From assembly GCA_900539525.1 (NCBI GenBank), contig UQCM01000049.1:1-19346 (forward strand): a stretch of DNA of 19,346 bases, given 5' to 3'. The DNA is from an uncultured Blautia sp. (GTDB lineage: Bacteria; Bacillota; Clostridia; Lachnospirales; Lachnospiraceae). The position numbers and the translations under genes were made by a program. Under the pieces are notes generated by a model that was not told the origin of the DNA, did no database searches, and saw nothing but the letters and a program-made list of their open reading frames with translations. Positions 13,584-19,346 of the stretch are shown here, piece after piece; position 1 is the first letter of the stretch; the number at the start of each line of letters is the position of its first letter.

Positions 13584-13693
13584 GTACCGCAAATACCGCT
13601 ATCACCACTGCCACGTCTGTTTATGTAGCTTTACGATCAGCAGTCAGCTATTCCATACATGTGGTAATTCATGACACTTCTGGTCTATTGCCA

Positions 13694-14065
13694 TCAGCCA
13701 TGCATCCGCATTGCCATGTGACAGTTCATATCCAGGCTGACAGCAAGTGCCCGGTCTACTCGTTCAAGGATCTCAGCATCCAGATGACAAACCCTGTCCC
13801 GCAGCCTTTTTTTGTCGATTGTTCGAAGCTGTTCAAGCAGTATCACAGAATCTTTGATAATATCATATCTTCCTGCATCAATTTCTACATGTGTCGGCAG
13901 CTTTGCCTTATTCATTTTTGAAGTAATCGCTGCGCAGATAACCGTCGGGCTGTGCCTGTTTCCGATATCGTTTTGAATAATAAGAACAGGACGCACACCA
14001 CCCTGCTCGGAACCCACTACCGGCCGCAGATCCGCATAATAGATGTCCCCTCGTCTAATAATCAC
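13694..14065 (-). CDS. MazF/PemK-family endoribonuclease toxin (NdoA-like)
   Basis: About 123 residues from GTG 14065. It is a MazF-fold ribonuclease that cleaves mRNA at short specific sequences and is normally inhibited by a small antitoxin. Diagnostic are IIRRGDIYYADLRPVVGSEQGGVRPVLIIQND with the conserved Arg and Gly-Gly-x-Arg-Pro loop, the ICAAITSK strand with the catalytic Thr/Ser, and LPTHVEI. It lacks ATG: GTG 14074 lies only 1 nt from GGAG, whereas GTG 14065 (reading IIRRGD) is 10 nt from it, so I prefer the latter; three residues are at stake. In Bacilli this gene follows alr and an antitoxin gene (ndoAI). Here the 115 bp between alr and mazF have no open frame long enough for an antitoxin, so it is an orphan or its partner is elsewhere. 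Confidence 0.93.
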   Translation of the reverse strand: MIIRRGDIYYADLRPVVGSEQGGVRPVLIIQNDIGNRHSPTVICAAITSKMNKAKLPTHVEIDAGRYDIIKDSVILLEQLRTIDKKRLRDRVCHLDAEILERVDRALAVSLDMNCHMAMRMHG

Positions 14066-14143
14066 ACCATTCACACTCCGATTTCTATAGTTTCCTTTTC
14101 GGGATTTCCGTAAGGATCATCTACAGTATTTCCATCTTTCTTT

Positions 14144-14172
14144 TATCTATGCATTTTGTGAGCCAAGGTCAA
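14144..14172 (-). promoter_or_regulatory. Weak candidate promoter for mazF
   Basis: Immediately after the alr stop, TTGACC (14172-14167) is 17 bp from TAGATA (14149-14144). The -10 match is poor (three of six), so mazF could equally be read from the alr transcript. The surrounding 115 bp between alr and mazF contain no gene. Confidence 0.3.
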
Positions 14173-14180
14173 TGATAAAC

Positions 14181-15329
14181 CTATAGGGTCATCTTTCCGT
14201 CCTTCCGGTAGATTCTGGGAACTCGTTTCCCGATATCGCAGACAAATTCGTACGGGAATCTTCCGGAAAGCTTTCCAAGTTCATCCACGCTCAGAGTCAC
14301 TCCCTCTGATTCTCCCATCAGAACTGCCTCATCCAGCTCTTTCGCCTCTGGAATATCCGTAACATCTACCATAAACTGATCCATACATACTCTTCCAAGT
14401 ATGGGGGACTTTTTTCCATGAATCAGCACCCAGCCCTTATTGGAAAGACTTCGCGGATAACCATCCCCATAGCCTACCGGTATCGTTGCGATTCTGGTGC
14501 GGCGATTTGTTACATAAGTACCACCGTAGCTCACAGGTGTTCCTGCTGCCACTTCCTTGATATATACAATATGACTCTTTAAGGACATTGCAGCACGGAG
14601 CTGTACCTGCTCCCGGCTCACCTCATCGGACGGATAGATCCCATAATTTGTGATTCCCGGACGCACCAGTTCCATATTCAGTTCCGGCATTTCCAGGATT
14701 GCCGCACTGTTGGAGCAATGCCGCAACGGAATGTTGACACCTGCCTGCTTAAGCATTTCCCGAAATTGTATGTAACGCTGTGCCTGAGCCTTTGCAAAGG
14801 TTTTGTCAAGCTCATCAGCCCGGGCAAAATGAGTGAACATTCCTTCGATTTCGATTCCGGGAAGATCATGGATTCTCCTGATCTCACAGACGCTTTCCTC
14901 ATTGTCAGCAAATCCGATTCTGCTCATACCGGTATCTAGCGCCAGATGTATGTTGATTTTCCTTCCTGCCGTCATTGCTGCCCGGGACATCTGTTCAGCC
15001 ATATCATATTTGAATACTGCAGGACGTATCTCTTCTTTTGCCAGAAGTGCATAATCCTCTTCAAAAACATATCCCAGTATCAGGATCGGCTTTGTGATTC
15101 CCTGTACTCTCAGCTCATGTGCTTCCTCCACAGTGGCTACGGCAAATCCCCATATATAGTCCAGGGGCTCCAGCATTTTTGAAACAGGAACCGCCCCGTG
15201 ACCGTATCCGTCCGTCTTTACCACTGCAATCATCCGGGTACCCGGACAGAGTCGGTTCTTCATCGACTGAAAGTTCTCTGCAATAGCATCCAAATCAATT
15301 TCCGCATATACTCTGCTGTGTTTTTTCAT
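14181..15329 (-). CDS. alr: Alanine racemase
   Basis: 382 residues. A pyridoxal-phosphate enzyme that interconverts L- and D-alanine, supplying D-alanine for peptidoglycan. The PLP lysine is Lys38 in VVKTDGYGHG (most family members have VKADAYGHG), and the second catalytic base is Tyr268 in VSYGGTYV. Other signatures include HLALDTGMSRIGF, RHCSNSAAIL, VRPGITNYGIYP, TIPVGYGDGYPR and GRVCMDQFMVDVT. Length is normal. Start ATG 15329 overlaps the stop of the nnr gene as ATGA, indicating translational coupling. The D-Ala supply gene is thus tied to metabolite-repair nnr and followed by mazF, an arrangement frequent in Firmicutes. Confidence 0.97.
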   Translation of the reverse strand: MKKHSRVYAEIDLDAIAENFQSMKNRLCPGTRMIAVVKTDGYGHGAVPVSKMLEPLDYIWGFAVATVEEAHELRVQGITKPILILGYVFEEDYALLAKEEIRPAVFKYDMAEQMSRAAMTAGRKINIHLALDTGMSRIGFADNEESVCEIRRIHDLPGIEIEGMFTHFARADELDKTFAKAQAQRYIQFREMLKQAGVNIPLRHCSNSAAILEMPELNMELVRPGITNYGIYPSDEVSREQVQLRAAMSLKSHIVYIKEVAAGTPVSYGGTYVTNRRTRIATIPVGYGDGYPRSLSNKGWVLIHGKKSPILGRVCMDQFMVDVTDIPEAKELDEAVLMGESEGVTLSVDELGKLSGRFPYEFVCDIGKRVPRIYRKDGKMTL

Positions 15330-16822
15330 ACGTCTCTTCCTTCTTCCCGCAGTATTTGGGGCAGTGCCTCTAAAAGATCACCCGGCAGCATACTCCGCCT
15401 GCCAAGCTTTACAGAAGCAAGCTCTCCGGCTTTTCCATGTATCCAGACAGCCAGCTTTGCAGCCATAAACGGCTCCATTCCCTGTGCAAGCAGACCTGTG
15501 ATCATCCCCGTCAGGACATCACCGGAGCCTCCCTTAGCCATCCCATCCGTACCTGTTCGATTGATGCAGATTTCATTTCCATCGGAAATGATCGTCCTGG
15601 TGTCTTTTAGTACACAAATCACACCATATTCGCGGGCAAAACTTCTGCATGTCTCCATCAGATCATTCAGGATCACTTCTCTGGTCACCCCTGAAAGTCT
15701 TGCCATTTCTCCGATGTGAGGTGTCACCACAACCGGCTGCCTGTGTATCATCAGGATCTCTTTTCTGGTAGAAATAAGATTCAATGCATCTGCATCCAGT
15801 ACAACCGGACAGTCACAACCTGACAGCAATCTGTACAAAAACTCTCCCTTCCCGTCTCCGGAACCAAATCCGGGGCCGATGCCCACAGCGGAAGGCCAGC
15901 TGATCAGTTTCTCTGTATTTTCCGGAAACTGAGGGGGGATCCAGGTGGTAAGGATCGACTCCGGAAGCCTGGTCTGTATCACGCTCCGGTTACATTCCTC
16001 CGTACAGATCTGAAGCAGCCCCACACCTGTCCGCAGGGCACCTTCTCCTGCCAGCAGTGCAGCACCGCACATATTTTTCTGACCGGCCACAAGCAGTGCC
16101 TTCCCATAGGTTCCTTTGTTTGAATAACTTCTTCTTTCCGGAAGGAGGTACAGATCTTTTCTTTCCATATAGTATGTATGAGGGAGACTTCCATGAAAGC
16201 TCTCTTTCGTGATGCCGATATCACAGACGGCCAGTTCGCCGCAGTATTGTGCACCCGGATAGAGGATCTGCCCCGTCTTTTCAAAAGCAAAGGTGACTGT
16301 TTTCTTTGCTCTCACAGCAACTCCCATGACTTTTCCTGTATCCGCTGAAATACCGGAAGGGATATCTACAGAAAGTACCTCCGCCTCAGCCGCATTGATT
16401 TCTTCAATCAATGTCCGGTAATGACCGGTAATCTCACGGGACAGACCAACTCCGAAGATGGCATCTACAATACAAGTATATTCCATGACATTCAGGTTTT
16501 TTCCAATATTTATACCATACTTTTCGCAGATATTCTTCTGTATTCGAGCATCTTCTGTAAGAGATTCCTCTTTTCCCGCAAATAATACATCTGTTGCTAT
16601 TTTTCGCAGGTGTAACAGTCTCGCTACTGCGAAGCCGTCACCGCCATTGTTACCGGAACCACAGATGACAAGCACCCGCCTGGTGCAGAAATCACCCTCC
16701 AGCAGATGCTGAATCACTGCCAGAGCCGCCCGCTCCATCAGAACAACAGAGGGCATGCCATATTCCTCTATGGTGACACGGTCACATTCCTTCATTTCTC
16801 CGGAACCTACCAGATAGTTCAA
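15326..16822 (-). CDS. nnr: Bifunctional NAD(P)H-hydrate epimerase / ADP-dependent NAD(P)H-hydrate dehydratase
   Basis: 498 residues. The N-terminal epimerase domain (about 1-215) has VCGSGNNGGDGFAVARLL near residue 55, VDAIFGVGLSREITG and VLSVDIPSGISADTG. The C-terminal ribokinase-like dehydratase domain (about 225-495) has GIGPGFGSGDGKG, VLDADALN near residue 340, VVVTPHIGEM and GMAKGGSGDVLTGMITG near residue 425. It repairs hydrated NADH and NADPH formed spontaneously or by side reactions. The start is TTG 16822 (LNYLVGSGEMKECDR), preceded by AAGGAAGG at 6-7 nt; reading further upstream enters repeat R4 and adds about 57 residues unlike the family. It forms a coupled pair with alr. Expression is probably from a promoter using the R4 -35, through a terminator-like hairpin. 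Confidence 0.96.
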   Translation of the reverse strand: MNYLVGSGEMKECDRVTIEEYGMPSVVLMERAALAVIQHLLEGDFCTRRVLVICGSGNNGGDGFAVARLLHLRKIATDVLFAGKEESLTEDARIQKNICEKYGINIGKNLNVMEYTCIVDAIFGVGLSREITGHYRTLIEEINAAEAEVLSVDIPSGISADTGKVMGVAVRAKKTVTFAFEKTGQILYPGAQYCGELAVCDIGITKESFHGSLPHTYYMERKDLYLLPERRSYSNKGTYGKALLVAGQKNMCGAALLAGEGALRTGVGLLQICTEECNRSVIQTRLPESILTTWIPPQFPENTEKLISWPSAVGIGPGFGSGDGKGEFLYRLLSGCDCPVVLDADALNLISTRKEILMIHRQPVVVTPHIGEMARLSGVTREVILNDLMETCRSFAREYGVICVLKDTRTIISDGNEICINRTGTDGMAKGGSGDVLTGMITGLLAQGMEPFMAAKLAVWIHGKAGELASVKLGRRSMLPGDLLEALPQILREEGRDV

Positions 16823-16838
16823 AATTTCACCTTCCTTC

Positions 16839-16868
16839 AAAAAAGGATATCCCGCTCCCGCCGGGATA
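16839..16868 (-). terminator. Terminator-like hairpin in the nnr leader
   Basis: A perfect 7-bp GC-rich stem TATCCCG (16848-16854) / CGGGATA (16862-16868) is followed on the minus strand by TCC and a run of six T, just upstream of the AAGGAAGG ribosome site of nnr. It may end rex read-through or attenuate nnr itself; it lies downstream of the candidate nnr promoter. Confidence 0.65.
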
Positions 16869-16912
16869 AAAGAACAACGTATCAAAAACAGAACACTGCT
16901 TCTGATACGTGT

Positions 16913-16941
16913 TGTATACCATGTTATGATGTTGGGGTCAA
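16913..16941 (-). promoter_or_regulatory. Candidate nnr promoter with -35 supplied by repeat R4
   Basis: TTGACC (16941-16936) lies inside the end of R4 and TATACA (16918-16913) just outside it, separated by exactly 17 bp. The predicted start is near 16906. An 8-bp dyad ACGTATCA/TGATACGT (16877-16884, 16903-16910) spans the start point and could be an operator. Confidence 0.62.
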
Positions 16942-17123
16942 AAGCATTTGACCCCATGATGCCTTCGGATTTTTCCGCGCTTCGCGCTCCCAAAATCCGA
17001 AAAACATTCGAAATCCGCTCATTTTTCTTCGAAAAATGGCTACTTTCTCATGTTTTGCGGGACCCATAGACATAAAAATACATGCGAGCATGTATTTTAT
17101 GTCCATTTGTCCCTTGGCATCAT
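16927..17123. repeat. Dispersed structured repeat, copy R4 (complete, about 197 bp)
   Basis: Bounded by imperfect inverted repeats (ATGATGTTGGGGTCAAAAG on the left; the complement of the right end reads ATGATGCCAAGGGACAAATG). It contains four hairpins in series: GGGGTCAAA-4-TTTGACCCC (16934-16955); CGGATTTT/AAAATCCG enclosing CGCG-CTT-CGCG (16966-16999); ATTTTTC-TTC-GAAAAAT (17021-17037); and a 16-bp stem with one bulged A around a GA loop (17069-17103). It ends one base before the rex stop codon and fills most of the 302-bp gap between rex and nnr. No open frame of its own. Confidence 0.9.
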
Positions 17124-17124
17124 A

Positions 17125-17766
17125 TTATTCATGTTCCCGCTCGTAGCGGTTGATATTATAAGATAACTGCATAAGACTCTCTGACAGGTGAACATTTTCT
17201 ACGATCACATCCTCCGGGAGCCTCAGATCAATATGTGCAAAATTCCAGATAGCCTTCACACCGTTTTCTACAAGCAGCTCTGCCATTTCCGAGGCGGCAA
17301 GCTTAGGCAGCGTGAGGGTTGCGATCTGAATCGGATGTTTCTTCAAAAACGCAGGCAATTCTTCTGTCATGCGGATCTCGACCCCCCGAATCCTTTTGCC
17401 TGCCAGTGCCGGATTGATATCAAAAATCCCTTTGATCAAAAAACCCCGTTTTTCAAATTTTACATAATTAGCAAGCGCCTGCCCCAGATTGCCGGCACCT
17501 ACGATAATCATATGATATGTTTTGTCAAGCCCTAAAATTTTTCCTATTTCATTATATAGATACTTTACATTATACCCGTATCCCTGTTGACCAAACCCTC
17601 CAAAATTGTTCAAATCCTGCCTGATCTGTGATGCCGTTACCTGCATCTTCTCACTTAGTTCATTTGAAGAAATCCGCTCAACGCCGCTTTCCAGCAGATC
17701 ACCTAAATATCTGTAGTAACGCGGCAGCCGTTTCACAACAGCTCTGGATATTTCCTTTTCATCCAT
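17125..17766 (-). CDS. rex: Redox-sensing transcriptional repressor Rex
   Basis: 213 residues, the usual length. An N-terminal winged helix (about 6-75; AVVKRLPRYYRYLGDLLESG, SNELSEKMQVTASQIRQDL, FGGFGQQGYGYNV) is followed by a Rossmann domain with MIIVGAGNLGQALANY near 85-100 and a C-terminal helix (MQLSYNINRYERE) that swaps between subunits. Rex binds NADH and NAD+; high NADH releases it from operators of fermentation and electron-transfer genes. ATG 17766 has AAAGGTGA upstream and gives MDEKEIS; an ATG seven codons earlier lacks one. It has its own strong promoter behind aspartate kinase, followed by a terminator-like hairpin. Placement beside nnr is common in Clostridia and fits a shared concern with NAD(H). 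Confidence 0.97.
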   Translation of the reverse strand: MDEKEISRAVVKRLPRYYRYLGDLLESGVERISSNELSEKMQVTASQIRQDLNNFGGFGQQGYGYNVKYLYNEIGKILGLDKTYHMIIVGAGNLGQALANYVKFEKRGFLIKGIFDINPALAGKRIRGVEIRMTEELPAFLKKHPIQIATLTLPKLAASEMAELLVENGVKAIWNFAHIDLRLPEDVIVENVHLSESLMQLSYNINRYEREHE

Positions 17767-17794
17767 CAGAATCACCTTTCTCAGCAAAATAACT

Positions 17795-17829
17795 CATGAA
17801 AATAGCTTTGTGTAACAGAGCATTTCATG
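17795..17829. promoter_or_regulatory. Imperfect dyad in the rex leader
   Basis: CATGAAA (17795-17801) faces TTTCATG (17823-17829), and within it GCTTTGT faces ACAGAGC (one mismatch) around a GTA centre. It is not a good match to the Clostridial Rex box (TTGTTA-4-TAACAA), so autoregulation is not shown; it may be an RNA stem in the leader. Confidence 0.4.
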
Positions 17830-17830
17830 C

Positions 17831-17866
17831 AAAAATATACCGGCAGAGATCGTCCCCTGCCGATAT
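17831..17866 (-). terminator. Intrinsic terminator between aspartate kinase and rex
   Basis: As RNA, a 10-bp stem (17866-17857 with 17846-17837, one U-G pair) with a 10-nt loop is followed by AUUUUU. It would end the aspartate kinase transcript, but it lies downstream of the strong rex promoter, so it must also be passed by rex transcripts. Confidence 0.82.
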
Positions 17867-17884
17867 GGGTACACCCCTATGTCT

Positions 17885-17913
17885 AGTATAACGGAATGTT
17901 AATTTTCTGTCAA
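17885..17913 (-). promoter_or_regulatory. rex promoter
   Basis: TTGACA (17913-17908) and TATACT (17890-17885) with exactly 17 bp between: nearly perfect sigma-A consensus. The -35 begins only 3 bp after the aspartate kinase stop codon. Predicted start near 17878, giving a leader of about 110 nt. Confidence 0.88.
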
Positions 17914-17916
17914 TTA

Positions 17917-19236
17917 TTATAACTGAGTTGTCACAAAAATATCATAAATCGCCTGGATGGCTGCCTCGAAATCCTCATTTCTCACACCAACAATGATATT
18001 CAGTTCGCTGGATCCCTGATCGATCATTTTGACATTGATATTGGCATGCGCCAGTGCTGAGAAAATACGCCCTGCGGTTCCCCTGGTAGCCCGCATACCG
18101 CGCCCAACGATCGCGATCAGAGCCAGATTGGATTCCAGGTCGATATAATCCGGCGCTACCGCACGATGGATACCTGCAAGAACCTTCTGTTCCTTTTCTT
18201 CAAATTCTGTCTGATGGATGAATACTGTCATGGTATCGATTCCTGAAGGAATATGTTCAAAGGAGAGTCCGTTCTCTTCGAATACCTGCAGTACCTTTCT
18301 TCCGAAACCAACCTCGGAGTTCATCATATCCTTCTCAATATTTACAGCAGCAAATCCCTTCTTACCGGCGATTCCTGTGATCGTGTATTTCGGTCTTCTG
18401 CAGGTACTTTCCACGATCATCGTACCTTTATCCTGGGGAGCGTTCGTGTTTCTGATATTGATCGGAATTCCTGCCTTGCGTACCGGGAAGATTGCGTCCT
18501 CGTGCAGTACCGTAGCTCCCATATAAGAAAGCTCACGGAGCTCACGATATGTAATGGTTTCGATTACTTCCGGATTCTCAATAATGTGAGGATCTGTGAT
18601 GAGAAAACCGGAAACATCGGTCCAGTTCTCATAAATATCTGCGCCGATGGCTCTTGCGACAATGGAACCCGTCACATCGGAACCGCCTCTGGAAAAGGTT
18701 TTCACCTTACCATCATGCATAGCTCCGTAGAATCCCGGAATCACCGCGTTCTCTGCATGCTTCAGTCTTTCTGAGAGCTTCTGATCCGTCAGATCCGCCT
18801 CAAAATTTCCATTCTCGTCAAAAAAGATCACTTCTGCGGAATCAATAAATTCATAGTCCAGATAATGAGCCATGATGATACCATTTAAGTATTCACCTCT
18901 GGAAGCTGCATAGTCAGATCCTGCCTTATTCTGGAAGGATTCACGGATCACCTGAAACTCATCCTCCAGTGAAAGTGTCAGATTCAGTCCGTTTATGATT
19001 TCATAATAACGGTTTTTGATATCGGATAATAACCCATCAAAATTCTCTCCCTTTTCAGCAGCATCATAACACCTGTACAGCATGTCTGTCACCTTGATAT
19101 CTCCGTCAAAGCGTTTTCCCGGCGCAGAGGGAACGACAAATCTTCGTGCTGCATCACTGCGGATAATATCTCCTGCCTTGCGAAACTGCTCCGCACTGGC
19201 CAGCGAGCTTCCGCCAAATTTAACTACTTTTTTCAT
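17917..19236 (-). CDS. lysC: Aspartate kinase
   Basis: 439 residues. Catalyses ATP-dependent phosphorylation of L-aspartate, the first step to lysine, threonine, methionine and diaminopimelate. The kinase domain starts with MKKVVKFGGSSLAS and contains FSRGGSDVTGSIVARAI and YENWTDVSGFLITDP. Two C-terminal ACT-type regulatory segments follow (around 300-360, AAVNIEKDMMNSEVGFG; and 375-435, IAIVGRGMRATRGTAGRIF then IDQGSSELNIIVGV), so allosteric inhibition by an end product is expected, though which one is unknown. AGGAGGAGAT lies 4-8 nt before ATG 19236; an upstream start seven codons earlier would include that site. The gene symbol is generic, since paralogues (dapG, thrD) cannot be told apart. 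It is read as a single gene ending at an intrinsic terminator. Confidence 0.95.
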   Translation of the reverse strand: MKKVVKFGGSSLASAEQFRKAGDIIRSDAARRFVVPSAPGKRFDGDIKVTDMLYRCYDAAEKGENFDGLLSDIKNRYYEIINGLNLTLSLEDEFQVIRESFQNKAGSDYAASRGEYLNGIIMAHYLDYEFIDSAEVIFFDENGNFEADLTDQKLSERLKHAENAVIPGFYGAMHDGKVKTFSRGGSDVTGSIVARAIGADIYENWTDVSGFLITDPHIIENPEVIETITYRELRELSYMGATVLHEDAIFPVRKAGIPINIRNTNAPQDKGTMIVESTCRRPKYTITGIAGKKGFAAVNIEKDMMNSEVGFGRKVLQVFEENGLSFEHIPSGIDTMTVFIHQTEFEEKEQKVLAGIHRAVAPDYIDLESNLALIAIVGRGMRATRGTAGRIFSALAHANINVKMIDQGSSELNIIVGVRNEDFEAAIQAIYDIFVTTQL

Positions 19237-19251
19237 TTTATCTCCTCCTGA

Positions 19252-19266
19252 CGGCATTTCATGCCG
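19252..19266. repeat. Small hairpin next to the aspartate kinase ribosome site
   Basis: CGGCAT-TTC-ATGCCG, a perfect 6-bp stem with a 3-nt loop, ends about 5 nt upstream of the AGGAGGAG site. It could affect translation initiation or simply be leader structure; there is no room for a lysine riboswitch. Confidence 0.5.
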
Positions 19267-19281
19267 GTTTATTACCTGTTG

Positions 19282-19311
19282 ATAACAGTATTTCTATGAT
19301 GCCAGGGTCAA
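19282..19311 (-). promoter_or_regulatory. Candidate aspartate kinase promoter with -35 in repeat R5
   Basis: TTGACC (19311-19306) in the end of R5 is 18 bp from TGTTAT (19287-19282), a four-of-six -10 match. The arrangement repeats that at nnr and uppP but is the weakest of the three. Confidence 0.4.
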
Positions 19312-19346
19312 AAGGTCATGATTTTCATGCTTGCATGAAAAATCAT
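19296..19346. repeat. Dispersed structured repeat, copy R5 (cut by window edge)
   Basis: The first 29 bases are identical to those of R2 (9141-9169). It then diverges into a different self-complementary stem, ATGATTTTCATGC facing GCATGAAAAATCAT around a TT loop with one bulged base. The right half lies beyond the window. It is located 60 bp upstream of the aspartate kinase start. Confidence 0.88.

Noticed and set aside
14066..14180. Hidden small antitoxin gene between alr and mazF
   Set aside because: All minus-strand frames from ATG close within about 12 codons, too short for a MazE-type protein.
16823..16993. N-terminal extension of the nnr frame to an ATG at 16993
   Set aside because: The extra 57 codons lie within repeat R4 and its flank and resemble nothing in the family; the TTG at 16822 has an excellent ribosome site and starts at the normal family N-terminus.
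19237..19346. Lysine riboswitch or T-box upstream of aspartate kinase
   Set aside because: Only about 60 bp lie between repeat R5 and the start codon, too short, and no consensus elements are present.

Overview
The window looks like a chromosomal segment of an anaerobic, low-to-mid GC Firmicute, most likely a gut Lachnospiraceae-type Clostridium. The evidence is the gene content and order (rex, NAD(P)H-hydrate repair, alr, mazF; tepA near ftsK; a two-gene NfnAB/SudBA-type flavoprotein), the strong AGGAGG-type ribosome binding sites, and the split ThrE transporter. Every gene I can support lies on the minus strand, so transcription runs from high to low coordinates. No tRNA, rRNA, insertion sequence transposase or CRISPR array is visible.

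Layout from right to left (direction of transcription): aspartate kinase (19236-17917); the redox repressor Rex (17766-17125); a fused NAD(P)H-hydrate epimerase/dehydratase (16822-15326) overlapping alanine racemase (15329-14181); a MazF toxin without a neighbouring antitoxin gene (14065-13694); a CorC/HlyC-type CBS membrane protein with a long structured leader (13375-12035); a YebC/PmpR-family protein (11908-11180); a protein with a CFI-box-like cysteine motif (11087-10326); a TepA/ClpP-like protease (10043-9354); undecaprenyl-diphosphatase UppP (9097-8222); the DNA translocase FtsK/SpoIIIE (8043-5305); an NfnA/NfnB pair (4992-4102, 4102-2714) followed by a small Dabb-domain gene (2678-2376); RlmH (2217-1738); the two halves of a ThrE-type exporter (1669-863, 822-376); and at the left edge a decayed cas2-like fragment.

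The most unusual component is a dispersed family of structured repeats. Five copies are seen: R1 at 1-57, R2 at 9141-9259, R3 at 11940-12031, R4 at 16927-17123 and R5 at 19296-19346. Their termini resemble ATGATGCCAGGGTCAAAAG, and they carry nested hairpins whose outer sequence is conserved while the stems differ but stay self-complementary. Four of the five lie directly upstream of a gene start (uppP, yebC, nnr, aspartate kinase). In three of those four the repeat contributes a TTGACC hexamer 17-18 bp from a plausible -10 hexamer just outside the repeat. R3 and R4 also sit within 2-4 bp of the preceding gene's stop codon. The family therefore looks like a MITE-like or REP-like element that may serve as a portable -35 box and a transcribed hairpin. 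The window begins and ends inside copies, which would fit a draft contig broken at repeats.

Regulation seen in sequence: consensus-like promoters precede rex (TTGACA-17-TATACT), corC (TTGACG-17-TATATT) and uppP (TTGTAT-17-TACAAT). The rex and nnr promoters each fire into an intrinsic-terminator-like hairpin before the gene, which may be attenuation or merely the terminator of the preceding gene. Intrinsic terminators follow uppP, the CFI-box gene and aspartate kinase, and a strong stem follows the Dabb gene. Functionally the genes mix cell-wall supply (alr, uppP), redox and cofactor homeostasis (rex, nnr, nfnAB), chromosome segregation (ftsK), RNA/ribosome maintenance (rlmH, mazF) and amino-acid metabolism and export (aspartate kinase, thrE).
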